From: Sycobia sp. Sy_11
Lineage: Eukaryota; Arthropoda; Insecta; Hymenoptera; Epichrysomallidae
Direction: 5' to 3'
NCBI GenBank assembly: GCA_018907035.1
Contig: JACCIC010000015.1
Location: 3,292,001-3,356,000, forward strand
Length of the DNA: 64,000 bases
Shown here: piece by piece, positions 1 to 12,240 of the stretch
Position numbering within the stretch: position 1 is the stretch's first letter
Layout of the letters: every line of letters begins with the position of its first letter
Position numbers and translations under genes: made by a program
Notes under the pieces: generated by a model
The model's input: only the letters and a program-made list of their open reading frames with translations
What the model was told of the DNA's origin: nothing
The model's database searches: none

Positions 1-2050
1 TTTTAATAATAGTTTATCTTTAAAATAAACTATTATTTTTATAGGAAGTTGTATTTAATAACAAGAAATATTTGGATGGTTCACTTGCTGCTTATTCAAA
101 TCGATGAAATTTAATTTTTTTAATTTTTTCACCTCGTTCTTAAGTATTTATATTGAAAAAATAATTTTTTTTTCATTCGCTTATTGTTTTTCATATAATT
201 TATGATATTTTTTAACGAATTGATTAACTCTGTTATCTCATATAAAGCTGTACTGATCGCATTATTGTAGAATAAAAACTGTTAAAAAACTGTGTAAAAT
301 AAATGTGATGAAAGCATGTAATGGATTCTGTTATATCTATTGAAGGAAATACAAATAATGTAATTTGCTTCTTGGAGAAATGTTTCTATGTACGAAAGTA
401 AAATTGAAGTCAATTGAAATAGCATCATTCCGAACGAAAAACAGACGTAATCAAGAAAATTTTTTCGTTTAACAATTGTAAAAAAATATGATAGAAATTA
501 TAAAAATGAAAAAATCAACGAGTAAATCGACTGCAATTAATAGAAAATGCAAAACAGCTGCCAGTCAATTGGTTCGAATGCATTGGATATAGTGTTACAT
601 TAAGAGAGCACCTCGAACATCATTCGGATGCCATTTTAGGGAATATTCGGCTAGACAATCTGTACAAATTTTAGTTTTGCCTTTATTGTCTCAGACAGAT
701 GAAAATTGTGAAAAGACGAATGAAATGACGGACCCGTTGAAATTCATTTTTATGATTAAAAATGATTATTGTAAAAGCTTACGAACAGAATCGACGTGAC
801 GGGAGCTCGAGAAGAGCCGATGAGGTTGACTTCGTTCATATTAACGATGAATTAGTTTGAACAAAAGAATAATTATAATAATTATTGTAACAATAATAGA
901 GCCGCTATTATTTTTGCTAAAATTTTCAATCATATATATTTATATAATGAAAGTTTTTTTTAAAATTATTATACAATCATTCAAAGAACGACTTTGATAT
1001 TACTGGTTTATTCTCACACACAAAAATTCTTTAGCTACCTTAATAATATAATTTTATAATCCGATTGAAAGTGATATTGGACGAGTAAACAACAGTAGCA
1101 ATACCGTTCGAACGAATGCACCTATGGGTTTAAGACAGCGGTCACCTGAAAATACAGCTGGCAATTTTTCCGCCTGTGTAAATGGAAAAATACTAATCTG
1201 CTATTCTTTCGCGTCGGACAGCGCGTCTCGGCGAGTTTTCCGTGGACACGTGTACGAATCAATACTCGTTCTTCCTCTGCTTTTAACTGGCGTCGCCGGA
1301 TCGCACCGAGCTTCTAAAATCATTAAAAGCCCCGAGGCAAAGGTTTATTCTGAGATTTCAAGGGAGGAATTTCACGGCTTTATCCAGTTCATCGCGCCGG
1401 ATTGTTGAAGGTGATTAAAACGCGTTTCACTGCCCATTGAAAAATCGATTGAAAAATTTGGAAAAACGATATTCGAACAAACATTTGACCAATTACAGGA
1501 TCCAACTAGGAGATAACGCTATGATTGACTATGTAATCGACATCGTCATTGACAGTCACTTCATTGTAGAAGATAGAGAATTTCAATGAAAGTCCTTAAT
1601 TGACCGAATGATATTATAGAACAACAGAACAATTTTTAGAACTTTTTAAATGAAAAAAATAAAGTTGGATAGACTGCTCGGACAATTATTTACCCGCTTG
1701 GTGAAACAAATTTTCCCTAATTCCAAGCAAGGCTGGCATTACGAATTTCAACGAGCTTCCTTGAGTTTCAGCATAGAGTTCAACGATGAGATTGTTTACA
1801 TCCAAGCCTTTTAGCAATCTATCACTTTAGCATCATTTCACCCATCTCAGGCGATTACGATCGCGTACCGATGGAGGAAAAATCGCAATTTGAAGCTTTG
1901 AATTTCGAACAACGATTTTTATCTCTCACACGGTTCTGGAAAATACATAGTTGAATTTCGCTGGTAATTATCGGCCGGCCGTTATTACGATGTGAAAATT
2001 GATGTTGACGTCCATATTTTAGCATAGTAATAATACACAATTTCGGGATC
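1..2050. other. AT-rich gene-free stretch
   Basis: Sequence seen: mostly AT-rich, with short A/T homopolymers and a slightly GC-richer patch near 1190-1420. A 94-codon open frame at 1124-1408 ends in unremarkable sequence and shows no domain. No long tandem repeat, no RNA gene and no recognisable transposon end. I read this as intron or intergenic DNA. Confidence 0.7.
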
Positions 2051-2204
2051 GCAAGATTAACCCCCCAACCCCAGCCGCACTACCGAGCTCCGCGTCAGCG
2101 GCGTATACTTAGCATTATATAATGGACTGTTATTATACGCCAGCGAGGTACACGCGAGGAGAAATATAGTATTGAAGATGCATTTTTTAAGATAATTATT
2201 CCCT

Positions 2205-2206
<2 letters not shown>

Positions 2207-2238
<32 letters not shown>
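2207..2238. repeat. (CT)16 microsatellite
   Basis: Uninterrupted CT dinucleotide run read directly from the sequence. On the minus strand it is GA and would form GAGAG sites of the kind bound by GAGA factor in flies; binding here is inference only. Confidence 0.97.
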
Positions 2239-2242
<4 letters not shown>

Positions 2243-3938
2243 ATGTAGTTTTGGCTCCAGAAGTATGGCGAATGAAGCAAACAATTTTTTCTCTCTCAAA
2301 AGTTATCAAATCGAAAGGGTTAAGATATTGCGAAATTTACCGAAAGATTTATTATTCGCTCCAAGCAGGGTTCTGGGATCCCTGTCTCGAGTCCGAAGTG
2401 GTATCGATAACGTAACTGGCAATCTGTTATCGGAACATGCTACTCGATGTATATATGAATATATCAAGCACACATGTATAATACATCGAATATGTACCCC
2501 AAGAGCTAGTTCTGTGGTTTGGGTGAATTTATTCAATCCTTTGGTGCTACACTGTCTTCTATCTCGTGTCTCGTTCTCCAAAAACCCGGACGCGATCTAT
2601 TTTCGTAAATAATTACTTAAAAAAAAAGAAGAAAAGAAAGAATAACGATACAATCTTTTTCATTTATCCGTTACACCGTGTTATTTTTATTCCCCTCGAA
2701 TTCACGCGGGTACACGTAGCGATATTTTCTACGTAAATTTCAACTATAAGCGTTCTTCTATGAGTTTGCGTGTAAGCTAAAAGCACTATCAATTGACGAT
2801 AACTGCCGTATGAACTGAAGCGCGAGAAAAAAATGCGGGCGAGCAGTACGAAGGCGAATAACTGTCAGTTGAATAACGTCGAATGTCGCACTGAGAGAGC
2901 GCGTTTCGGAGATCGAATCTCGCACGGCCAATTTTCGCTCGATGCGCGTATACTTTTGTATAAATCCGTTGAAAATTATATCCTGTTCGCAAAGTTGTGC
3001 AATCATCTCCCTCTCTTTACCTCTCTCCAATACTCGCTCTCTCTCTCTCTATATATTTCGCACTTTCTCTCGATTGCTCCGGAACCGACGTTACGGTTGC
3101 CCGTAAAGCGGACGTCATAAAAGCTCGAAGTCAGAAGATCGTCCAGTTATAATTGAGCACGTGCACATTATTCGTTAGATCGCTGAATAATTGTTCTCCA
3201 TGCGAGAACCTCGCGCGCACTTTGCAGCTGCTACCTGAATAGGGCGCGCTTTCAGGAATTAGAGCGCGCGCATTGATGGAACGATGCAAACGAAGACAAT
3301 TCGACGAATCACGTTGGTTGGCATCGTCAGTAAAGCTAGGATTGACAATAAGCGCTGAATAGTAATAAATTTAAATTTGTGTGTAAATTTTTTTTACACT
3401 AATCAAAAGCTATAAGAGGAAAAAGCTCTTGCGTACAATAATCAGAATAATTTTGGTAGAAAAGTAAATACAATTTAGCCTTAGGATTATCCATTCGCAC
3501 ATCATAAATATTCGTTCGGATTATTCTTGCGTAAGGATAAAGTTCGGAGGAATCCTGCAATCTGCCATTGTTTGAGATGCACATAAGTGTATTTTTTTCT
3601 TCTATAAATTACTTTGGCATGTATATCACAAGGACTGATTTAACGATAATTATTTAATACATGGGAAAATTTCTTTGTAAGTTCGTAATCTATGATCTTC
3701 TTTTTAGGTATCCGAAAATCCAAATGTTCGGATGACCATCTATCCGGTTTATTTGAATATTCCGATTTTTTTCCCCGTATGATACTGAAATACCCGAATT
3801 ATCTGGATAAGAAGAAAATTCGAATAGTATTTCCAGTGTTAGTCCAATCCAACATATCCATACAGTAATTGCTATAGAAGGAGGACCGTATATTCATGAA
3901 ACGCCAGTGCATTTACTTTATATGAAAAAAGCTTTATA
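2239..3938. other. Gene-free mixed-composition stretch
   Basis: Open frames at 2265-2612 and 2833-3120 overlap counterparts on the opposite strand and show no domain. The stretch holds the promoter-like cluster near 3111 and, at 3705-3810, short inverted fragments containing TCCGGTT, CGGATG and CCCGAATTATCTGGATA that resemble pogo/jerky-type terminal repeats. Otherwise it is AT-rich with nothing recognisable. Confidence 0.55.
3111..3164 (+). promoter_or_regulatory. Promoter-like motif cluster (CRE-like, TATA-like, Inr-like, E-box)
   Basis: Within 54 bp there is GACGTCA (3111-3117, seven of the eight bases of a CRE), CATAAAAG (3116-3123, TATA-like), TCCAGTT (3142-3148, similar to the arthropod initiator TCAGTT) and the palindrome GCACGTGC (3157-3164) containing the E-box CACGTG. 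The TATA-like T to initiator A distance is about 27 bp, slightly shorter than usual. The sequence just downstream is moderately GC-rich and CpG-containing. No long open frame follows; short frames of 12 and 28 codons are present. The motifs could also be a coincidental cluster or an enhancer. Confidence 0.22.
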
Positions 3939-3939
3939 G

Positions 3940-4260
3940 CTTAATTATAAGCCCGATAGGAGGCACCCTCGCCCCGAAGCTGTACCGGCTGCACTTTGAT
4001 CGTGCTCGTACGCCCAGGCCTCGTCCGGCCGAAATTGCATTAAAGCGCACGGGCTCTTCTGCGGAGAGCGACCGAGAGCCGCGACTATGATAGGAGGAGA
4101 TTAAAGCCACGCGCGCGCGCGCGCGCGTACCATTTTCCCGACCAGAGGCGGAGAATATAGACACTTTGAAGACGACAGTAGAGGGTCGCTGCGTCGGAAT
4201 GACAATCCCGCCTTCACTGGCGAGGCTTCGCTGTTAGGAGACCATGAGGATCCTGGTGAT
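3940..4260. other. GC-rich, CpG-rich island
   Basis: GC-rich block between AT-rich flanks, with many CpG dinucleotides and a pure alternating CG tract. The minus-strand frame at 3934-4164 (76 codons) is arginine-rich low-complexity and probably a composition artefact. I see no gene. Confidence 0.6.
4110..4128. repeat. (CG)9 alternating tract
   Basis: Nineteen bases of perfectly alternating C and G. Pure CG alternation is the strongest known Z-DNA former. Its persistence also suggests the site is not subject to strong methylation-driven CpG loss. Confidence 0.95.
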
Positions 4261-5268
4261 GTTAAAGACATTTAAATAGTGCTCCATCGAGAGATATTGA
4301 CCGTTTGTCAGCCCAATTTAATTACAAAAGCTTACGATTCACGATCTTTGGCATGATCGAAGAAAAAGAACATTTCAGTTTGCAGTTGAAGCAATCGTCA
4401 TTAAAGTAGAGATAGTATAATATCTGATAATACTCGAAAAAATACATCTTTTATGTCATATCCATTAACACAATTCAAATTTTCTTTTTATTATTTTATA
4501 ATTTTATGATGGTATGACCATCCCCCGCTCCATTTAAATTTGAGTGGCTTTCAGCAAGAACACCATAACTGATAATGGGGCCGGACCATCGGACAAATGG
4601 AATAAATATATCTATATATAAACAATTATTAATATATAAAAAAATTTAATTTATTTTACTTTTTTTCCTATGTATTTGACAATCAAATCAGCATTGTAAA
4701 TTATTCTGATTTAAGAAAAAAACGGCGAAATACTTCGTTCGAAATATACTACAATGCTATATTTCAATTCAACACAGCGCAGTATATTTTTTTTATTTTA
4801 TAATCTTTTCAGCATTCAAATCTCTTTTTTCGTGAATTTATATTCCAGTATCTGAACTTGACAGAAGCAGCAGCTTTATCTCAGTTCCTCTGACAAACCG
4901 AAACAGACTAAATCATATTTTTATTAAATTATTTTTTTTTCTTTAATTTTTTCATTCAAAACTTATACATTACTGTACTTCATAAGAGTTCAATTCGAGA
5001 GAATTTCATGCACCGTTTAAAGTAGATTTATTTAGAGTAGACTCATATTTGACATCATTTACATTTTTCAATCAAAATTCTATAGATTTACATTATTTAT
5101 GACTGTAAAAGTGGAAATGGTTCGAAAAATATAGAAATTAAATTCTTATTTTCATTAACATATCCATAAACTAAATAAATAACGTTCGTATTTGAATTGA
5201 TTAACGTTTGAAATGGCTTACTTCTACCTTTTAACGTATCTGAAAAATATATTTATTTTAAAATCGAA

Positions 5269-5317
<49 letters not shown>

Positions 5318-5850
5318 TCTATATGAAAATGAACTGAATTATCGCTTTGACAAAAATTATTTTTCGTCATATAGATGACAGTTTCAAACGTAAGCTCGGA
5401 AATAGATGAAGTTTGCAAATGTCGATTTTGTGAAATGTCTCACCTTGCGTTCTCGAATGAAATAGCAGGTATATAAATATATATTAAAAATATTCAAAGC
5501 AAAGATTAAATTTTCTTCCAATTAAAATTCAATTTATTGGCATATATTAAATTATAAGTCAATTAACTGCCATTCTTCGCTAAATTCATACAAATCGATA
5601 AACGAGAGCGAAATATTCATATTATAAAATAATCTCGAGTATATGGAATTGAAAATTATACATATGTATAGATTTAAATATGAATAAAAGTCATTTGATA
5701 ATAAACTATTTACTTGCCCGAGCATCAATAAATATTGTAGATAATAATTAAAAGTATGGAAGTAATAATAATCAACTCATAATTGTCTACTATTTATCTG
5801 GGACATAACAAAGAGAAGAACGCAGCTCGTTCACACGAACTAAGCAAATA
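4260..5850. other. AT-rich gene-free stretch
   Basis: AT-rich throughout, with a TA array at 5272-5314. One GC-richer motif at 4572-4592 (around GGGGCCGGACCATCGGAC) resembles sequence at 41660-41680 read on the other strand. No coding signal: stops are dense in all frames. Confidence 0.65.
5272..5314. repeat. (TA)n microsatellite
   Basis: About 21 TA units, uninterrupted, in AT-rich sequence. Confidence 0.97.
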
Positions 5851-6040
5851 AATTATCTGCTATTGCAGTCTTTGTGATAAAGTGGAAAAATTATATTTCT
5901 ATAAGGCCGAATGCAGCGGTGCACGATCGTGCAATCGCGCGTAATAGGCAGACAAGCAGAAACAGACAGAAAAAGCAGCGCGAGAAAGCGCGAAGGAGAA
6001 GTGGTAGCGATGCAATAGAATATAGCTTTTAGTCGGATAA

Positions 6041-6043
<3 letters not shown>

Positions 6044-6092
<49 letters not shown>
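6044..6092. repeat. (GA)n microsatellite
   Basis: About 24 GA units, uninterrupted, at the edge of a GC-rich island. Confidence 0.97.
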
Positions 6093-6095
<3 letters not shown>

Positions 6096-6346
6096 CAGGG
6101 GGTAAAGAGAGGAGAATAGTAGCATTTCGCGCGTGCGATGAAATTTACAAGCGGCTCGGCGGTGAGGGAGGGGCTCGCTAAACGCGAGCATTCTCTTTGA
6201 ATTCGAGCGCTCCGTGGAAAAGAAGAAAGAGCCACTGTCGCTGCAAGTCTGAGCGTATGTATGCGAGACAGAAGGGGCAGGGTAGGAGTGGTAAAGTCTT
6301 TAAACGTACCTTTCTGACCCATTGCCGAGATTGAAACTTGAGCTTC

Positions 6347-6394
6347 TGTGTGCGTGCGTGCGCGCGCGCGCGCGCGTGTGTGTATGTGGGTGTG
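6347..6394. repeat. Compound TG/CG alternating purine-pyrimidine repeat
   Basis: TG, GCGT and CG units follow one another, with a central run of about eight CG units and then TG units. Alternating purine-pyrimidine over roughly 40 bp is potentially Z-DNA-forming. Confidence 0.93.
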
Positions 6395-6775
6395 CGCGGG
6401 AAAGGAGTAAGGGGGGAGGAGATGGAGGAAAACCGTTGCAGCGAAAAAGAAAGAACTCACCTGGTAGCGAAGGAAGGGGAGACTTTTCTTCTTTTGGTAA
6501 CCTCGCGACGCGACGTAGCGGCAAAAAGTGTGACGAGGAAACGTGTTGTGGGGTTGAGAGGGTTTGGGGGGGAGGGGTAGCTGAATATTGGATACAGCTG
6601 GCAATATTCCGCCGATACAGGCACGACTCGATTTTTCTCGGTTCGGTGCGCAGCCCTTTTCTATCCTCGTCGCCCCCCGCGGCAAATTTACGAGGTCGCC
6701 CTGCAGCTCCGGAATGATCGCAGGTGCGAAAACTACGATATACAATCGCGCGTTACGATTTCGGAGGGCATATAT

Positions 6776-6824
6776 GAATACATACGTACATACATACGTG
6801 CATGCATACATACGTGCATATATA
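6776..6824. repeat. Degenerate CATA/CGTA tetranucleotide repeat
   Basis: Tandem units of the type CATA with CGTA and CGTG variants, immediately upstream of the TA array at 6833. Confidence 0.85.
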
Positions 6825-6827
6825 TAC

Positions 6828-6832
<5 letters not shown>

Positions 6833-6873
<41 letters not shown>
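6833..6873. repeat. (TA)n microsatellite
   Basis: About 20 TA units, uninterrupted. Separated by 8 bp from the tetranucleotide repeat, so the two probably form one compound locus. Confidence 0.96.
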
Positions 6874-6875
<2 letters not shown>

Positions 6876-7828
6876 GTTGCGCGAACTTGAACAAAGCCTT
6901 TCCCGTTTACGATTTGAGCGATATAAGAAAAATGCGCGAATAATATTCGTTTGGAAAAAAAGAAAAATTAAATAAATTAGTATCGATAGAATAAGCGGGA
7001 TCGTGTAAATATAGACATTTTATGGCTCTCACAAACTGTCGAGGAAAATTTCATTGCTGGCTTTGCGAATCCCGATAAAATTACGTTTCGCGAGTTTTTT
7101 TCGTTGGTATTTCCGAACATCCGACTGCTCGTGCACGTTTAAATATTTGCCAAGGCTATAACATTTATATACATTTCCCGATATTCTTCGTAAAATATCA
7201 GAAATTTCTTTTGAATTGTATTTTTGCAGAACGTCGGGAAATTCTCTTAGCGTCTAGATGAGAGTATACGCGGAATTGGTCTGACCGTATCGCGACTCGT
7301 TCTACTATTTGGCCGAAAGTACGAATCATATCTTGTTTCTTGTAATTACATCTGCAATTATATCTTACCTCCTTGACAAAGCCATTCCGAAATAGAATTT
7401 AATTGATCCTTGTTTATAGAGAATGTGTATGTATTAAAAAAGGAAAAAACCAATCTTAGAGAATATCAAATTATAGTTTTACGCAGTCATCTAAAGCATC
7501 CATAAAATTAATCGAACTCATGTTTATTTTTCAGAGACAGAATAAAGGAGTTCAAATAGGCACATTACTCGTTAAATATATCTATCTCTTGAAAGACTAT
7601 TCATATTATAGACCCTTTTGTTATAACTACATTCAATACCATTATTTTTTCAAATTAATCTTAATTCTTCGTTTTTCTTTTGAATCATAAACAAACCTTT
7701 TCCAATACTATCGACACAATTCGTAAAGGAAAAAACAATGCACCATTTTCTTTTTCTGTATTACGCCAAATCTCTCTCATCGGTCCCGTTTACGAGGTCA
7801 AAGGAATAAATCACTCGTCTACCCCCAA
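6874..7828. other. AT-rich gene-free stretch
   Basis: No repeats longer than short homopolymers and no coding signal. The motif CCGATAAA occurs at 7072-7079 (see the finding on TTTATCGG). Confidence 0.65.
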
Positions 7829-7859
7829 CTCTCTCTCTCTCTCTCTCTCTCCCTCTGTC
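7829..7859. repeat. (CT)n microsatellite
   Basis: About 12 perfect CT units followed by an interrupted end, at the upstream edge of a GC-rich island. Confidence 0.94.
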
Positions 7860-8270
7860 TATAGCTTTCTGCCTCTTCCCTTTGCCACGCACGAGCGCGT
7901 CTGACGCGTTGGCGTGACTTAATTAGCCGTTAATCACGACGCGCCACCGCGGCGGACGCGTTACGCAATACCACCGCCCCTTCCCCACCCCTACCCCTCA
8001 GGTAGCTGACACGGGGGGGTGGGGATTGGAGAGACGAGATAATTAAATGACGCGTGCCGGGGAGCGCGACCGGGCGACGGAAGCCCGTCTAGATCCCTTT
8101 GTCCTGCCGAGTCGCGCACCCCGCTCGTTTCATCGGGACGTTATCGAATCATCCCCTTCGGGGCCCCCAGAAGGAGGGGGCGGGGGGGCGACGAGCTAAT
8201 CATCAGAGCCGAGGCGTACGGTCTTAAAGCGACGCGGTACGACCGAGGTGCGACACCGATGAGAAGACAG
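7860..8270. other. GC-rich, CpG-rich island
   Basis: Dense CpG (for example CGACGCGCC and GGCGGACGCG) with G7 and G5-6 runs at 8013-8019 and 8166-8185. It includes homeodomain-type TTAATTAG and GTTAATC motifs near 7918-7935. No supported open frame. Could be a promoter-type island or a conserved regulatory element; composition alone does not decide. Confidence 0.55.
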
Positions 8271-8670
8271 GCAGAGGGATTTATATATTCATTTGTAGAC
8301 AATGATCAGGAGATCCCGTTAATGTTTTTCTTTTAAAGGGGCTTTGGAAGTCTAAACGTTTGTCTTTAAATGTGTCTCATAATTACCTTATCATCTGCTG
8401 CAATAGCGACGCATTAAAATGTCTATAGTTAGCAAAATTTGAAAAATTTAGATGCAATATCTACACCTATCACAAAAATTAATACGCTTGTATGTACTTT
8501 CGATCGTCAAATCATTTTCAAAATAGCATATAAACAATAATCGTTGTCGATTATTCAAAGAACTATTCCATCAATAATTAAAGTGTTAATTAAAATTATG
8601 TTCTTTCATCCACGTCTTTGATATACTAATATTTACATTATTTTCTATCAAATATACGGTAGTATATTAA

Positions 8671-8700
8671 CTGTTACATATTGTCTATATTATGTAACAG
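8671..8700. repeat. Perfect 10-bp-arm hairpin
   Basis: CTGTTACATA at 8671-8680 and its exact reverse complement at 8691-8700, with a 10-nt loop. Arms of this size are expected about once by chance in 64 kb. Confidence 0.8.
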
Positions 8701-9096
8701 ATTGGTTGTATAATTAAAATGCCAACGATTCGATAGAAATCCATTATTTATAGAAAAAATATGTATAAACTATGAAGTTTGTAAATTTTCCACTCCGGAC
8801 CTGACAAAAGTTCTTCCTATCGTCATCCGGTCGGGGTTGCGGTTCTATCCCAATATGAGATACACCAATAAATTTCATTATTGATTATTATTATTATAAC
8901 TTTCCAAGGGTAGGATTTACGTCGAAGTCAGGTGAAACGTTAACCGTTCTGCGGATAATTCACTTTCTTCACCCCCCTTCCTATCGACGTTCGACGTTAT
9001 TGCGCTTCAAATTTAGTTGCGCTTCCGCTCTCGTTAGCCAAGTTGCCCCGACGAAAATGATAATTTTCAACGCAGCGCGCAGGTGAACATTGATTT

Positions 9097-9116
9097 TGTG
9101 TGTGTGTGTGTGTGTG
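9097..9116. repeat. (TG)10 microsatellite
   Basis: Ten uninterrupted TG units. Confidence 0.95.
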
Positions 9117-9539
9117 GCATATGTATATTCACCTCGATGCTAAAGGAGCACGTGCTTCCCAACACGTAATAATAATAATTATGTTTCATGTACGGTAGTA
9201 ATTAATTAGGAGCCGCGGCCATTTACTTGTGACCGAATTATCCATGAGAGAGATGATCGATCGAAAGGCTAAATAAAATAGCTTCAGCTAAGAATTAACA
9301 GAGAACTAAGCAGTAAAAGAATTTTTAGATGTTAATCGATTTCAATTAAAAATAAAGAAACAAAATTTAGAATTCAACTTTTGATTGGCTGCTTAGAAAT
9401 TATCTTCGTTTAGGGAACAATATAAGAAATATAAGCTTTGCAGAGTTTAATATATCTTTCAGCCAAAATTTCATGCGTTAGCTGCAAAATCGAAATTCAT
9501 TAATGAATTAAGTTATAAAGTTAAATAATTATAATTATA

Positions 9540-9540
<1 letters not shown>

Positions 9541-9601
<61 letters not shown>
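9541..9601. repeat. (TG)3(TA)n compound microsatellite
   Basis: Three TG units run into about 23 TA units, then one GT interruption and further TA. Confidence 0.97.
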
Positions 9602-9840
9602 GAACTTCGTAGCACCGAATTCAATTTAATTAAAATAATCAGTTCATAATTTAAAGGCTGCCGCAGTCAGAAATTTCAATAAATTCAAAAAGTTATAATA
9701 AAGCCAGAACAAAATTCCCGTGTCAATATTATTAGCGAGTAATATGGGGAAAAAAGTTAAGTTTAGCATGTAAATTAATTTAAAAGTAAAAGCGCAAAGA
9801 TCTCATTGTAAGCTGTCGGCTCACATAACGTATTCTGTAA

Positions 9841-10420
9841 CTCTTTGAATTATGCAAATATTTCGCGCGCAGGATCGGGTTAATGGGCGTCGATTGAGCC
9901 GGCGCCCGTCTTACGATCCACGGAATGGGAATACGAGCGCCTGGCATCAACCCCGGGGATACAAAGTACGGAAGTAAGAGATATGCAGAAGAAGAAGAAA
10001 AAAAACACAATTACATTTCGTAGCCGGCGATCATCGCTTATAACTTATTCGTGAAATTAATCGTTCGACAGGGTAGAGCACGCAAGACGTAACGAGGTTA
10101 ATTCTGTCACTTAGCCCCCATGACACCTCTCAGGGCCAATCGGCAGCCTCTCCCCCCCCTCATCTCACTCTATCTCTTTCCATCTATCGCTCTTTCACTC
10201 TCTGTCTCTATGTTCATTACCTAGCTTTTAGCATTAATGGCCGGCGCACTTTAGCCTGCCCGGTTCCTCCAGTCGGTCGCGCCACCGGAGCTTTTAGCGA
10301 AAAAACGCAAGCGACGCCTTCAAAGCACGAATCCACGCGTACTACGGAGCCAAATTTCCAGTATACGGATCTCGTGGACGGCGGTACACTGTCGACACAT
10401 GCATAATTAAATCAAATTCG
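9841..10420. other. GC-rich stretch
   Basis: CpG-rich segments at 9870-9960 and 10220-10400 flank a pyrimidine-rich part at 10140-10210 containing a C8 run (10152-10159) and interrupted CT. The minus-strand frame at 9780-10010 (76 codons) has no domain. No gene supported. Confidence 0.55.
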
Positions 10421-11560
10421 ACGTTTTAATCGAAATTGCGAGCATCCTAGTAATAGGCGGGAGCTTTTGATGATAAAGTGGTCGTACGAAATTAGTTCCC
10501 AAGTAATTTTTAATTAAATTACTTTATGTAAAGCTGGAGGGATCTCGTATTCAGGCCTAAAGAAGTATTCTGAAGACAAGGAGTCAATGTGTTTGCGAAG
10601 AGAAGTGAGTTCACGAAAATAAAATACGCTTGAAGAAGATCCTCTTTCTTAGAGCTCGGTCGAAATATCTAAAAGAACTCGGTGGATGTCCACTAAATCT
10701 TTCGAATTCTCCGTGAACTCAGTAAATATATATATTTTAATATAGCAGTAAAAATATCTTCGATTATTCTTATAGATGTAAGACGTAAAATTTGTAAAAA
10801 AAAAATATGAACCGCCATGGAAAACTTCGATACATTTGTGGTATGTTAATATGATTTTCTCGTGAGTTGAATAAGAAACTATGGGATCTGTCTAGGTCTA
10901 AAGATGGGTTATACGTCGTATTATCAATAAGCCCGACAACTAGATTGAAACGAAACGCATACGAACTCGATTATACAAATTTAGTTCCCAATCGATTTCT
11001 TTTCAATATTAAATCCAATGGACTATTTTATGATATCTAAAATTCCTAGATTTTTTTTTATTTTTGTCCCATTAAGCGCCGGCTAACGCCTTTTACGAAA
11101 AATAAGTAGATTTAACGATTTTCACCTAAATGTATCTTTTAGCGCTATTAAAAAGATATCTCGTATCATCCAATCTTATCTTGAACGCGATATCATTCAC
11201 TGTTGTTTTAGTATTACTTTAAACACCTCAAAGAACTAATACAAATACGATTTAATTTAGCTTAAAAAAATTCACTTTGAGGAAACTGTTAATTTTTAAA
11301 ATAACACATCCTTACAAGAGCCAACCCAATGGGATTAATTTTCCATGCTTGTCACAAACACGGCTAGCCTGACCACAAAGTCCTCTTTATACGGATTTAG
11401 ATGCTCCGTCATACTGGAGTATCGTGGGATTCTTCATTAAGACACTGGCATCACATCAGCTTACGGCTGTAAGACATTTTTCAATTTCACTTTTCGTCAT
11501 ACTCGATGACTCGATTTTTTCTTTCGAAATATCTCATTTTACGTCTGCAACAGGGGTACG
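10421..11560. other. AT-rich gene-free stretch
   Basis: Dense stops in all frames, short A/T homopolymers, no tandem array and no recognisable element. Confidence 0.65.
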
Positions 11561-12240
11561 AGGCAAAAATTTAACACCCAGGCGAGAAATAAAGACGCAG
11601 CATCCTACACCCCGTGCCCTGCTCTGCGGGAAAGAAGAAGCAAAAAAGACTCCAAGAAGCCGAGTGAGCGCGGGGGGTCGCCGGTAAATCGAGTAACGTT
11701 GAGGCGCGTGGGGGAGCGGTGGCAGCGAAAGCGGAAAGCCAAAAGGAAACAAAAAAGGAGGAGGAGAAATAGAGAGAGAGAGAGAGGGGGTGAAAGCGAA
11801 GGAATATCGACTTACCGCCCCCTTTTTACGGATTCTCGCGGCGCGAGGCGCGGGATCATATTCTGGATATATCTCGAGTTTCCACGCGCGGGAGGCTACG
11901 GTGCCAGCGCTTCCTCTCCAAATTCGAAGGAGGTCAGAGGGTGGGGGAGGGAGAGGGCGAGCGCCCGAAAGCCACCTGCCCTCGGCAGATAGAAAAAGGG
12001 CGGCGACGCGATGGAAGCGATTATCGGTTGAGTTCTTCGGCGACTACGCGCGCCTACTTTCGTTGCTCGCCGCCGTCGCGGATGCTGCGACAGTCAATTC
12101 AAAAGAAAATAAAACGTCGTCGCGCACACGGAAGTGAACTACGTCCGGGGTATCTCGGTCGGGAAATGCATCTCAGGCGGTAGGAGACAGTTCAGAGAAG
12201 TCGCTCCGCCTGCCCTCCGTTAGGACATTCGGATACACAA
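11561..12240. other. GC-rich, purine-rich island
   Basis: Several overlapping open frames on both strands (11699-11992, 11790-12137, 11941-12183) encode Arg/Lys/Glu/Gly-rich low-complexity sequence typical of translated purine-rich DNA, and none shows a domain. A short interrupted GA run lies at 11770-11787. Rich in CpG toward 12000-12080. Confidence 0.55.

Larger units (their letters stand above)
5860..6760. other. Purine-rich and GC-rich island with nested microsatellites
   Basis: Plus strand is purine-rich and contains a GA array and a TG/CG array. Overlapping open frames on both strands (a 266-codon minus frame at 6029-6829 and a 131-codon plus frame at 6322-6717) run through these arrays. 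They are rich in repeated Ser-Leu, Arg-Ala and Thr-His pairs, so I do not call them genes. A minus-strand CAG/GTGAGT junction lies at 6461/6460. Confidence 0.6.
8271..9840. other. AT-rich gene-free stretch with TG and TA arrays
   Basis: AT-rich sequence with a moderately GC-rich patch near 8930-9070. It holds the TG array at 9097-9116, the TG/TA array at 9541-9601 and the small hairpin at 8671. No coding signal. Confidence 0.6.

Noticed and set aside
6029..6829. 266-codon minus-strand open frame
   Set aside because: Crosses GA and TG/CG arrays and translates them as Ser-Leu and Arg-Ala/Thr-His repeats; arrays lack stops. Overlapping frames on the other strand are equally open.
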